Shown here piece by piece: positions 56,775-64,000 of a stretch of DNA of 64,000 bases (positions are counted from its first letter, which is position 1; each line of letters starts with the position of its first letter). The stretch is taken from assembly GCF_009857505.1 (NCBI RefSeq), contig NZ_WWCP01000016.1:1-64000 (forward strand). Reading direction: 5' to 3'. The notes beneath the pieces were generated by a model, which was not told the DNA's origin, ran no database searches, and worked only from the letters and a program-made list of their open reading frames with translations. The DNA comes from Duganella lactea. Its GTDB lineage: Bacteria; Pseudomonadota; Gammaproteobacteria; Burkholderiales; Burkholderiaceae_D. The position numbers and the translations under genes are program-made.

Positions 56775-57284
56775 ATGTCTACATTGAATCCCCACCAACT
56801 CGATGCCGAAGCGCTGTACGCGACGCTGCTGGCCGATGTGAAAGCCGGCCTGGCCGGCGTGCCGGATGTCGCGATTGTCGGCATCCACTCCGGCGGCGCC
56901 TGGATCGCCGAGCGCCTCGCGGCCGACCTCGGCCTGTCCGAGCGCTGCGGCGTGCTGGACGTGTCCTTCTACCGCGACGACTACGCCAAGAAGGGCCTGC
57001 CGGCCGACGTGAAGCCGACCAACATCGGCTTCGACGTGGCGGCCGCCAACATCCTGCTGGTGGATGACGTGCTGTACACCGGCCGCACCACCCGCGCCGC
57101 CATCAACGAGCTGTTCGACTACGGCCGCCCGGCGCGCATCATGCTGGCGGCGTTGGTCGACCGCGGCGAGCGCCAGCTGCCGGTGGCGGCCGATTTCGTC
57201 GCCGCCAAGGTGGCCGTGCCCGCCGGCCAGGCGCTGGTGCTGAAACGCGCCGAGGATGACCAATTCACGCTAACCATCGAATAA
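56775..57284 (+). CDS. pyrR: PyrR, pyrimidine regulator / uracil phosphoribosyltransferase
   Basis: Phosphoribosyltransferase-fold protein of 169 residues with the PRPP loop [22 protein letters not shown], a [13 protein letters not shown] segment and [17 protein letters not shown], as in PyrR. In Bacillus PyrR controls attenuation; in proteobacteria it may act mainly as a UPRTase. I see no attenuator or anti-terminator in the 4 bases between pyrR and pyrB, so attenuation at that junction is excluded. The start ATG 56775 is two bases after the ruvX stop; a TTG at 56769 overlaps ruvX and is less likely. Confidence 0.92.
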   Translation: MSTLNPHQLDAEALYATLLADVKAGLAGVPDVAIVGIHSGGAWIAERLAADLGLSERCGVLDVSFYRDDYAKKGLPADVKPTNIGFDVAAANILLVDDVLYTGRTTRAAINELFDYGRPARIMLAALVDRGERQLPVAADFVAAKVAVPAGQALVLKRAEDDQFTLTIE

Positions 57285-57288
57285 GACC

Positions 57289-58254
57289 ATGCTTAATCCG
57301 CAACTGAATAAACACGGCGAGCTGCAGCACTTGCTGTCGATCGAGGGCCTGCCCAAGAGCATCCTCAATCACATCCTGGACACCGCCTCGTCCTTCGTCG
57401 GCATCTCCGACCGTGATGTGAAGAAAGTGCCGCTGATGCGTGGCAAATCGGTGTTCAACCTGTTCTTCGAGAACTCGACCCGTACCCGCACCACGTTTGA
57501 GATCGCCGCCAAGCGGCTGTCGGCCGACGTCATCAACCTGAACATCCAGGCCTCGTCGACCAGCAAGGGTGAATCGCTGCTGGACACCATCGACAACCTG
57601 GCGGCGATGCACGCCGATATGTTCGTGGTGCGCCACGCGCAATCGGGCGCGCCCTACCTGATCGCCAAGCACCTGATGGAAACCCGGCAGAACCACGTGC
57701 ACGTGGTCAACGCCGGCGATGGCCGCCACGCGCATCCGACCCAGGGTCTGCTGGACATGTACACCATCCGCCACTACAAGAAGGACTTCACCAACCTGCG
57801 GGTGGCGATTGTCGGCGATATCCTGCACAGCCGCGTGGCCCGTTCGGACATCCACGCGCTGACCACGCTGGGCGTGCCGGAAGTGCGCGCCATCGGCCCG
57901 CACACGCTGCTGCCGGGCGGTCTGGAGCAGATGGGCGTGCGCACCTTCACCAACATGGATGAAGGCCTGAAGGACGTCGACGTGATCATCATGCTGCGTC
58001 TGCAGAACGAGCGCATGAGCGGCGCGCTGCTGCCGTCGGCCGGCGAATACTTCCATAGCTACGGGCTGACGCCGGAACGCCTGGCGCTGGCCAAGCCGGA
58101 CGCCATCGTCATGCACCCCGGCCCGATGAACCGCGGCGTGGAAATCGATTCGGCCGTGGCCGATGGCGCGCAGGCGGTGATTCTGCCGCAGGTCACCTTT
58201 GGGATCGCAGTCCGCATGGCTGTCATGAGTATCGTCGCAGGAACGCAAGCATGA
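57289..58254 (+). CDS. pyrB: Aspartate carbamoyltransferase catalytic subunit PyrB
   Basis: Catalyses carbamoyl-phosphate plus aspartate to carbamoylaspartate. It has 321 residues. Carbamoyl-phosphate loop [11 protein letters not shown] (STRTRT at 63-68), the 80s-type loop [18 protein letters not shown] region with [22 protein letters not shown], and the aspartate-binding MLRLQNERM. It overlaps the downstream pyrC' gene by 4 bases (ATGA). No pyrI regulatory subunit is present, which together with the dead dihydroorotase partner marks this as the class A (Pseudomonas-type) ATCase. Confidence 0.96.
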   Translation: MLNPQLNKHGELQHLLSIEGLPKSILNHILDTASSFVGISDRDVKKVPLMRGKSVFNLFFENSTRTRTTFEIAAKRLSADVINLNIQASSTSKGESLLDTIDNLAAMHADMFVVRHAQSGAPYLIAKHLMETRQNHVHVVNAGDGRHAHPTQGLLDMYTIRHYKKDFTNLRVAIVGDILHSRVARSDIHALTTLGVPEVRAIGPHTLLPGGLEQMGVRTFTNMDEGLKDVDVIIMLRLQNERMSGALLPSAGEYFHSYGLTPERLALAKPDAIVMHPGPMNRGVEIDSAVADGAQAVILPQVTFGIAVRMAVMSIVAGTQA

Positions 58255-59564
58255 ACGCATTGAATAAAACTATTCACATTAAAAATGGTCACGTCATCGA
58301 TCCCGCCAACGGCATCGACGGCCTCAACGATCTTTACCTCGCCGACGGCAAAGTGCTGGCGATCGGCGCCGCGCCGGCCGGCTTCAGCGCCGATCAGACC
58401 ATCGACGCCATCGGCCTGATCGTGGCGCCGGGCTTGGTCGACCTGTCGGCGCGCCTGCGCGAGCCGGGCTTTGAATACAAGGCCACGCTGGAATCGGAAA
58501 TGCAGGCGGCGATGCAGGGCGGCGTCACCTCGCTGGTGTGCCCGCCGGACACCGATCCGGTGCTCGACGAGCCGGGCCTGGTGGAAATGCTGAAACACCG
58601 CGCGCACAAGCTGAACCAGGCGCATGTGCACCCGCTGGGCGCGCTGACCGTGGGCCTGAAAGGCCAGTCGCTGACCGAGATGTCGGCGCTGACCGCGTCC
58701 GGCTGCATCGGCTTCTCGCACGCCGAACAAGCGGTCGAAGACACCAACGTGCTGCTGCGCGCCATGCAGTACGCCAAGACCTTCGGCTACACCGTGTGGC
58801 TGCGTCCGCAGGACGCGCACATCGGCCGTGGCGGTGTGGCCGCTTCCGGGCCGCTGGCCTCGCGCCTCGGTTTGTCGGGCGTGCCGGTGATGTCGGAAAC
58901 CATCGCCCTGCACACCATCTTTGAACTGATGCGCGCCAGTGGCGCGCGCGTCCACCTGTGCCGCATTTCGGCCGCCGCCAGCCTGGAGCTGATCCGCAAG
59001 GCCAAGCAAGAGGGCTTGCCGGTCACTTGCGACGTCGGCGCGCACCACGTGCACCTGATCGACGCCGACATCGGCTTCTTCGATTCGAACGCGCGCATGG
59101 ACCCGCCATTCCGCAGCCAGCGCGACCGCGACGCGATCCGCCTCGGCCTGCTGGACGGCACCATCGACGCGCTGTGCTCGGATCACACGCCGGTCGATGA
59201 CGACGAGAAGCTGCTGCCGTTCGGCGAGGCCTCGCCGGGCGCGACCGGCCTGGAACTGCTGCTGTCGCTGACGCTGAAGTGGGCCGAGGATTATGCCGCG
59301 CAACAGGACACCGGCGCCCAGCGTCCGCTGTCGCGCGCGCTGGCCCGCATCACCTCGGAAGCGGCGCGCGTGGCCGGTCTCAACGCCGGCACGCTGTCGG
59401 TGGGCGCGGTGGCGGACGTGGTGCTGTTCGACGCCGGTGCGCACTGGACGGTGGAAGCGTCGGCGCTGGCCAGCCAGGGCAAGCACACGCCGTTCCTCGG
59501 CTACAACCTGGCGGGACAAGTGACCACCACCATCGTGGCCGGCCACGTTGCTTATCAACGCTGA
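58251..59564 (+). CDS. PyrC', dihydroorotase-like subunit lacking zinc ligands
   Basis: Amidohydrolase-fold protein of 437 residues, coupled to pyrB by a 4-base overlap. Active dihydroorotases carry D-x-H-x-H-x-R-E-P-G. Here the segment is D64-L-S-A-R-L-R-E-P-G, so both metal-binding His are replaced (Ser66, Arg68), although later His residues (AHHVHL, CSDHTP) remain. This matches PyrC' of Pseudomonas class A ATCase, an inactive dihydroorotase homologue needed for assembly of the PyrB dodecamer (family knowledge). A separate active dihydroorotase must exist elsewhere in the genome. Automatic annotation as an active dihydroorotase would be misleading. Confidence 0.88.
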   Translation: MNALNKTIHIKNGHVIDPANGIDGLNDLYLADGKVLAIGAAPAGFSADQTIDAIGLIVAPGLVDLSARLREPGFEYKATLESEMQAAMQGGVTSLVCPPDTDPVLDEPGLVEMLKHRAHKLNQAHVHPLGALTVGLKGQSLTEMSALTASGCIGFSHAEQAVEDTNVLLRAMQYAKTFGYTVWLRPQDAHIGRGGVAASGPLASRLGLSGVPVMSETIALHTIFELMRASGARVHLCRISAAASLELIRKAKQEGLPVTCDVGAHHVHLIDADIGFFDSNARMDPPFRSQRDRDAIRLGLLDGTIDALCSDHTPVDDDEKLLPFGEASPGATGLELLLSLTLKWAEDYAAQQDTGAQRPLSRALARITSEAARVAGLNAGTLSVGAVADVVLFDAGAHWTVEASALASQGKHTPFLGYNLAGQVTTTIVAGHVAYQR

Positions 59565-59573
59565 TTCCGCTGC

Positions 59574-60311
59574 ATGAAACTGTCGACGATATTCCGCCTG
59601 GTGCGGGTGCTGCTGCACGTGTTGAAGGGCATGGCGATCTGCGCCACGGTGTTTCCATGGATCGGCTGGGATCGGCGCAACGCGCATATCCGCCGCTGGT
59701 CCACGCGCTTGCTGGGACTGTGCAATGTGACGGTGTCGCTGGCGCCAGGCAGCGCGCCGGTGCTGGCGCGCTCCATGGTGGTGGCCAATCACGTGTCGTG
59801 GCTGGACATCTTTGTGGTGCACAGCCTGTATCCCAGCCATTTCGTGGCCAAGGCGGAGATCCGGTCGTGGCCGCTGGCTGGCTGGCTGGCGGAGAAGGCC
59901 GGCACGGTGTTCATCGCGCGCGGCAACCGGCGGGATTTGCGGCATATCTTCAAGGGGCTGGTGACCAGCCTGGAGCAGGGCGAGCGGGTGGCGTTCTTCC
60001 CGGAGGGGACCACGGCGGCGCAGGGCAAGCTGTTGCCGTTCCATGCCAATCTGTTCGAGGCGGCGATTGACGCCAAGGTGCCGGTGCAGCCGTTCGCGTT
60101 GACTTATCAGGACGCGGCGGGCGGTGCGCATCCGTCGGTGGATTTTATTGGCGAGACCAGCTTTGCCGAGAGTATCGTGCTGATTCTGAACGGACCGCCG
60201 GTCAAGGCGCAACTGGCGATTCTGCCGCCGCTGGCCACCGAAGGCGCGCACCGCCGCGAGCTGGCGGAAGCGTCGCACAAGGCGGTGGCCGCGGCGCTAG
60301 GCGTCAGCTAA
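59574..60311 (+). CDS. 1-acyl-sn-glycerol-3-phosphate acyltransferase (PlsC family)
   Basis: Membrane-bound acyltransferase of 245 residues that adds the second acyl chain to lysophosphatidate. An N-terminal hydrophobic segment (about 5-28) is followed by the catalytic motif NHVSWLD (H-x4-D) and the substrate-binding motif FPEGTTAAQG. ARGNRRDL and the PVQPFALTYQD segment complete the usual four blocks. It starts 9 bases after pyrC'. Which PlsC paralogue this is cannot be told from sequence alone. Confidence 0.9.
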   Translation: MKLSTIFRLVRVLLHVLKGMAICATVFPWIGWDRRNAHIRRWSTRLLGLCNVTVSLAPGSAPVLARSMVVANHVSWLDIFVVHSLYPSHFVAKAEIRSWPLAGWLAEKAGTVFIARGNRRDLRHIFKGLVTSLEQGERVAFFPEGTTAAQGKLLPFHANLFEAAIDAKVPVQPFALTYQDAAGGAHPSVDFIGETSFAESIVLILNGPPVKAQLAILPPLATEGAHRRELAEASHKAVAAALGVS

Positions 60312-60319
60312 CCGCGCCG

Positions 60320-61174
60320 CTATTTCTTTCCGGGTTCCTTGAATTGCGGGCACTGCTCTTGCAGCAGTATCCGGTCCTCCAGGCAGACGGCGGATAGCTG
60401 CCCACCCCACACGCAGCCGCTGTCCAGCGCGATCAGATTCTTTTCCATCTTCAGTCCCAGCGCCGACCAGTGGCCGAACACCACCGTCTCGCGCGCGCTG
60501 CGGCGCCCCGGCACGTCAAACCACGGCATTAGTCCGGTGGACGGATCGGCGGTGCCGCTTTCCTTCATCTTGAAATCCATTACGCCATCAGCGCTGCAGA
60601 AGCGCAACCGCGTCATGGCGTTGATGATGCAGCGCAGCCGGTCGGCGCCGGCCAAATCATCCGACCATTGCGCCGGCGCGTTGCCATACATCTCGGCCAG
60701 AAACTCTTCGATGCCGTCGCCGCGCAGCATCGCCTGCACCTCGGCCGCCAGCGTCATCGCCTGCGCGCCGGTCCATTGCGGCAGCAGACCCGCATGCACC
60801 AGAATATGTTCCCCTGAACGGATCGCCAGCGGACGGCGCCGCAACCAGTCGATCAGCTCATCCCGATCAGGTGCGTGCAGGATCTCGGCCAGTGTGTCCG
60901 ACTTGTGCTCGGGACGGAGGCCATACGCCACCGCCAGCAGATGCAGATCATGGTTGCCCAGCACGCTGTCGATGAGGCCGCCACTGGCCATGGCCAGCTT
61001 GCGCACATGGCGCAGCGTGGACAGTGAATCCGGTCCGCGATTGATCAGGTCGCCTGCAAACAGCATGGCGGGCTCGGCCACGCCATCGGCGGCCGCGTGT
61101 TCGCGTATGCGGTCGAGGAGGGCCAGTGCCTGCTCGTGGCAGCCCTGCAGGTCCCCGATAACATAGGTTTTCAT
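60320..61174 (-). CDS. apaH: Symmetrical bis(5'-nucleosyl)-tetraphosphatase ApaH
   Basis: Metallophosphatase of 284 residues that splits Ap4A into two ADP and also decaps Np4-capped RNA. The metal motifs are [21 protein letters not shown] and [13 protein letters not shown], followed by [14 protein letters not shown] and [27 protein letters not shown], all family-specific. The start at 61174 ([11 protein letters not shown]) is the normal one; seven extra codons upstream (to 61195) are possible but unneeded. It is divergent from rfbB. Confidence 0.95.
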   Translation of the reverse strand: MKTYVIGDLQGCHEQALALLDRIREHAAADGVAEPAMLFAGDLINRGPDSLSTLRHVRKLAMASGGLIDSVLGNHDLHLLAVAYGLRPEHKSDTLAEILHAPDRDELIDWLRRRPLAIRSGEHILVHAGLLPQWTGAQAMTLAAEVQAMLRGDGIEEFLAEMYGNAPAQWSDDLAGADRLRCIINAMTRLRFCSADGVMDFKMKESGTADPSTGLMPWFDVPGRRSARETVVFGHWSALGLKMEKNLIALDSGCVWGGQLSAVCLEDRILLQEQCPQFKEPGKK

Positions 61175-61242
61175 AGGTGTTCTCGCTGGTTTCACATAAA
61201 ATCATGCATATGACTAATTTGACGCTTGCTGCGGGATACTAA

Positions 61243-62313
61243 ATGATTTTTGTTACGGGTGGTGCTGGTTTTATCGGCTCTAATTTTGTCCTGGATTGGC
61301 TGGCGCAGTCCGACGAGCCGGTTCTCAACTACGACAAGCTGACCTATGCAGGCAATCTGAACAATCTGGCGTCGCTGAAGCAGGATGCGCGTCACACCTT
61401 CGTGCGCGGCGACATCTGCGACCAGGCGCAAGTGCTGGCGCTGTTCCAGCAACACAAACCGCGCGCCGTCGTGCACTTCGCGGCCGAAAGCCACGTCGAC
61501 CGTTCGATCGTCGGACCTGGCGAGTTCATCAACACCAACATCAACGGCACCTTCAGCCTGCTCGAAGCGGCGCGCGCCTACTGGTCGGCGCTGCCGGAGG
61601 ACGAAAAGGCGGCGTTCCGCTTCCTGCACGTCTCGACCGACGAGGTGTACGGCACGCTCGGACCGAACGATCCACCGTTCAGCGAAACCACCGCGTTTGC
61701 GCCGAACAGCCCGTATTCGGCATCGAAAGCCGCGTCGGACCACCTGGTGCGCTCGTATTTCCACACCTACGGCCTGCCGGTGCTGACCACCAACTGCTCG
61801 AACAACTACGGTCCGTACCACTTCCCCGAGAAGCTGATCCCGCTGATCATCGCCAACGCACAGGCCGGCAAGCCGCTGCCGATCTACGGCGACGGCCAGC
61901 AGGTGCGCGACTGGCTGTACGTCACCGACCACGCGGCCGCCATCCGCCGCGTGCTGGAAGCGGGCCGCCTGGGCGAGACCTACAACGTCGGCGGTTGGAA
62001 CGAGATGGCCAATCTGGATGTCGTGCATACGCTGTGCGACATGCTGGACAAACTGAAACCCAAGGCCGAGGGCAGCTACCGCGACCAGATCACCTTCGTC
62101 AAAGACCGTCCGGGCCACGACCGCCGCTACGCCATCGACGCGCGCAAGCTGGAACGTGAGCTGGGCTGGAAACCGGCCGAGACCTTCCAGTCAGGCATCG
62201 CCAAGACCGTGCAGTGGTATCTGGACCATCAGGAATGGGTGGCCGACGTGCAGTCCGGCAGCTACGCCAAGTGGGTGGAAACCAACTACTTCAATCGCGA
62301 GGGGCAGTCATGA
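61243..62313 (+). CDS. rfbB: dTDP-glucose 4,6-dehydratase
   Basis: NAD-dependent extended SDR enzyme of 356 residues making dTDP-4-keto-6-deoxyglucose. The cofactor loop is [18 protein letters not shown] (about 3-20), followed by [12 protein letters not shown], the catalytic [22 protein letters not shown] and [18 protein letters not shown]. Length is typical. It overlaps rfbA by 4 bases. The later rhamnose genes rfbC and rfbD are not seen in the window, so the sugar made may be rhamnose or another dTDP-deoxyhexose. Confidence 0.96.
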   Translation: MIFVTGGAGFIGSNFVLDWLAQSDEPVLNYDKLTYAGNLNNLASLKQDARHTFVRGDICDQAQVLALFQQHKPRAVVHFAAESHVDRSIVGPGEFINTNINGTFSLLEAARAYWSALPEDEKAAFRFLHVSTDEVYGTLGPNDPPFSETTAFAPNSPYSASKAASDHLVRSYFHTYGLPVLTTNCSNNYGPYHFPEKLIPLIIANAQAGKPLPIYGDGQQVRDWLYVTDHAAAIRRVLEAGRLGETYNVGGWNEMANLDVVHTLCDMLDKLKPKAEGSYRDQITFVKDRPGHDRRYAIDARKLERELGWKPAETFQSGIAKTVQWYLDHQEWVADVQSGSYAKWVETNYFNREGQS

Positions 62314-63200
62314 GCCAGCGTAAAGGCATTATTCTCGCCGGCGGTTCGGGCACGCGGCTGTATCCGGTGACGATGAGCGTCTCCAAACAACTGCTGCCGA
62401 TCTACGACAAGCCGATGATCTACCACCCGCTGACGGTGCTGATGCTGGCCGGCATCACCGAAATTCTGCTGATCTCGACGCCGCAGGACACGCCGCGCTT
62501 CAAAGACCTGCTGGGCGACGGCAGCCAGTGGGGCATCAGTATCAGCTATGCGGTGCAGCCGTCGCCGGACGGTCTGGCGCAGGCGTTCATCATCGGCCGC
62601 GAATTCGTCGGCGATGCGCCGTCGGCGCTGATCCTGGGCGACAACATCTACTACGGCAACGACCTCGACGCCCTGCTGCGCAGCGCCACCGAGCGCACCG
62701 ACGGCGCCACCGTGTTCGCTTACCACGTGCAGGACCCGGAACGCTACGGCGTGGTCGAGTTCAACGACCAGCGCACCGCCGTGTCGATCGAAGAGAAACC
62801 GCAACAGCCGAAATCCAACTATGCCGTCACCGGCCTGTACTTCTACGACAACCAGGTATGCGACATCGCCGCCAACATCAAGCCATCGGCGCGCGGCGAG
62901 CTGGAAATCACCGACGTCAACAAGGTGTATCTGGATAAGGGCGAGCTGAACGTGGAAGTGATGGGGCGCGGCATGGCGTGGCTGGACACCGGCACCCACG
63001 AGTCGCTGCTGGAGGCCGGCCAGTTCATCGCCACCATCGAGAAGCGCCAGGGCCTGAAAGTGGCGTGCCCGGAAGAGATCGCCTACCGCAAGGGCTACAT
63101 CGACGCCGCGCAGCTGCGCACGCTGGCCGAGCCGCTGAAGAAAAACAATTATGGGCAATATTTGCTGCAAATTCTGGAAGATAAAGTCGTCCAACGCTAA
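62310..63200 (+). CDS. rfbA: Glucose-1-phosphate thymidylyltransferase
   Basis: Nucleotidyltransferase of 296 residues making dTDP-glucose, the substrate of RfbB. The signature [36 protein letters not shown] contains the GGSGTRL loop and catalytic Lys/Arg. [11 protein letters not shown] and the [17 protein letters not shown] and [21 protein letters not shown] blocks follow. The start at 62310 overlaps the rfbB stop (ATGA); a longer in-frame version reaching into rfbB is rejected. Confidence 0.96.
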   Translation: MSQRKGIILAGGSGTRLYPVTMSVSKQLLPIYDKPMIYHPLTVLMLAGITEILLISTPQDTPRFKDLLGDGSQWGISISYAVQPSPDGLAQAFIIGREFVGDAPSALILGDNIYYGNDLDALLRSATERTDGATVFAYHVQDPERYGVVEFNDQRTAVSIEEKPQQPKSNYAVTGLYFYDNQVCDIAANIKPSARGELEITDVNKVYLDKGELNVEVMGRGMAWLDTGTHESLLEAGQFIATIEKRQGLKVACPEEIAYRKGYIDAAQLRTLAEPLKKNNYGQYLLQILEDKVVQR

Positions 63201-63207
63201 ATGAACT

Positions 63208-63224
63208 TTGGGGAAATTCCCCAA
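63208..63224. repeat. 17-bp palindrome after rfbA
   Basis: TTGGGGAA, A, TTCCCCAA: a perfect 8-bp inverted repeat starting 7 bases after the rfbA stop. No T-run follows, so it is a poor terminator and could be an operator for the gene at 63384. The remaining 63225-63383 is A/T-rich toward its end, with a -10-like TACAAT at 63319-63324, and holds no gene. Confidence 0.5.
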
Positions 63225-63383
63225 GTTTGTATCGATTGGTAAGCACGCTCTGCGCGGCGGGGCGTGGCTGGTATGATGCCGGCGGTCCGCTAACAGCGGG
63301 TTGGCGCACGCTATCCTGTACAATCAGATATTGGTAGCTTGATAATAACGCGTGTTGCGATACAACGCCGATAATAAAATAAT

Positions 63384-64000
63384 ATGTTTTCCTTCCTCCT
63401 GAGCTTTATCGTTTCCGCGCTGCTGACTTTGCTGGTCATTAAAGACGTGAAATTGCATGGCCCGGCATTGGATAAGAATTTCAACGGCGTGCAAAAAGTC
63501 CACCTGCATAATGTGGCGCGGATCGGCGGCCTGCCTATTTTTGTGGCGGTCGCCCTCAGCTCGGCCATCTCCATCTGGCGCGTGCCGGTGCTCAGCGATT
63601 TGCTGCTGGCGCTGCTCGCCTGTGCCGCCGTCGCCTTCGCCGGCGGCATCGTCGAGGATTACACCGGCCGCGTCAGCCCGGCGCGCCGCCTGCTGTTGAC
63701 CATGGCCGCCGCCACCTTCGGCTATTTCCTGCTCGATGCCCGTATCGACCGCCTCGACTGGGCGTTTTCCGCCTGGGCCTTGCCGTATATGTGGCTCACT
63801 CTGCCGCTGACCGTGCTGGCGGTGGCCGGCATCGCCAATGCCGTCAACATCATCGACGGCTTTAATGGCCTGGCCAGCGTGGTTTGTATCTGCATGCTGC
63901 TGTCGCTCGGTTATGTGGCGCTGCAGGTCAATGATATGTTTGTGCTGATCGCCGCGCTGATGGTGGCTGGCGCCACCGCCGGTTTCCTGATCTGGAATTA
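63384..64000 (+). CDS. MraY/WecA-family glycosyl-phosphate transferase (cut by window end)
   Basis: The first 205 residues of a multi-pass membrane enzyme. MFSFLLSFIVSALLTLLVIK is the first helix. HNVARIGGLPIFVAV, GGIVEDYTGRVSPARRLL (the family's DD-type motif is changed to ED) and NAVNIIDGFNGLAS follow, the last being the classic MraY/WecA/TagO Asp motif. These enzymes transfer a sugar-1-phosphate from a UDP-sugar to undecaprenyl phosphate and start surface glycan synthesis. Its location behind rfbB-rfbA suggests an O-antigen or exopolysaccharide locus continuing to the right. Substrate is unknown and the C-terminus is missing. Confidence 0.88.
   Translation, partial: MFSFLLSFIVSALLTLLVIKDVKLHGPALDKNFNGVQKVHLHNVARIGGLPIFVAVALSSAISIWRVPVLSDLLLALLACAAVAFAGGIVEDYTGRVSPARRLLLTMAAATFGYFLLDARIDRLDWAFSAWALPYMWLTLPLTVLAVAGIANAVNIIDGFNGLASVVCICMLLSLGYVALQVNDMFVLIAALMVAGATAGFLIWN

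Noticed and set aside
56775..57288. PyrR-responsive attenuator in front of pyrB
   Set aside because: Only four bases separate pyrR and pyrB and no terminator hairpin is visible.
58059..60278. 739-codon antisense ORF over pyrC' and plsC
   Set aside because: Arg/Gln/His-rich shadow; both sense genes have family motifs.

Overview
This window is about 64 kb of GC-rich (roughly 65%) chromosome from a betaproteobacterium. The best fit is Oxalobacteraceae (Massilia/Duganella/Janthinobacterium type). The reasons are the pilS-pilR-ampD-nrdAB order, a long double-ATP-cone NrdA, an AlgP/H1-like KPAAK protein, a catalytically dead PyrC partner beside PyrB, and a compact Pil-Chp chemosensory operon. This placement is inferred from protein families and gene order; no 16S rRNA is present. 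I see no tRNA, rRNA or CRISPR array.

Layout. 1-2.1 kb: end of an IS110-family transposase, a SWIB-domain basic protein and ffh. 2.3-8.7 kb: two tandem, related NHL-type lipoproteins on the minus strand (the second frameshifted near its end), divergent from a complete NitT/TauT-type ABC importer whose promoter carries a perfect CRP-type palindrome. 8.7-17.9 kb: ccsA-like gene, small PP0621-type protein, pilS-pilR, ampD, nrdA-nrdB with a textbook NrdR-controlled promoter. 17.9-20.1 kb: a scar region with a group II intron 5' remnant directly behind the nrdB terminator, a multiply broken DUF1016/YhcG nuclease gene, and about 850 bp of unassigned DNA ending in a strong terminator. 20.1-21.8 kb: histone-H1-like gene and yggT. 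21.8-28.7 kb (minus strand): nucleotidyltransferase-like protein, tlpA, aroQ, accB, accC, prmA, DUF3426 protein, PfkB-family kinase. 28.8-36.9 kb (plus strand): mpl, yqiA, ubiC, RNase II-family gene, TonB-like gene, aroE, mtgA, corA. 36.9-42.7 kb: chemoreceptor, HTH-GAF fusion, and a second NitT/TauT ABC system with a double permease but no binding protein. 42.7-45.1 kb: hemL, thiD, rubredoxin. 45.1-54.2 kb: pilG-pilH-pilI-pilJ-chpA. 54.1-61.2 kb: phrB, yqgE, ruvX, pyrR, pyrB, pyrC', plsC, apaH. 61.2-64 kb: rfbB, rfbA and the start of a WecA/MraY-type glycosyl-phosphotransferase, probably the edge of a surface polysaccharide locus.

How they work together. Twitching and surface sensing are represented twice (PilS/PilR for pilin transcription, Pil-Chp for motor control). 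Peptidoglycan recycling and synthesis are represented by AmpD, Mpl and MtgA. Fatty-acid initiation (AccBC), shikimate/chorismate/ubiquinone steps (AroQ, AroE, UbiC), pyrimidine synthesis (PyrR-PyrB-PyrC') and dNTP supply (NrdAB) make up the rest of the housekeeping content.

The most notable observations are: the NrdR box pair placed on the -10 of a 17-bp-spaced promoter; the CRP-type site at about -61 from an extended -10; the intron/nuclease scar with an unexplained terminator-ended stretch; the dead PyrC'; an exact 96-bp in-frame duplication in chpA; a G-tract frameshift in a lipoprotein; a long hairpin abutting the corA start codon; and a REP doublet between nrdA and nrdB. I did not find a convincing wholly new multi-gene system. 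The least explained DNA is 18966-19852.
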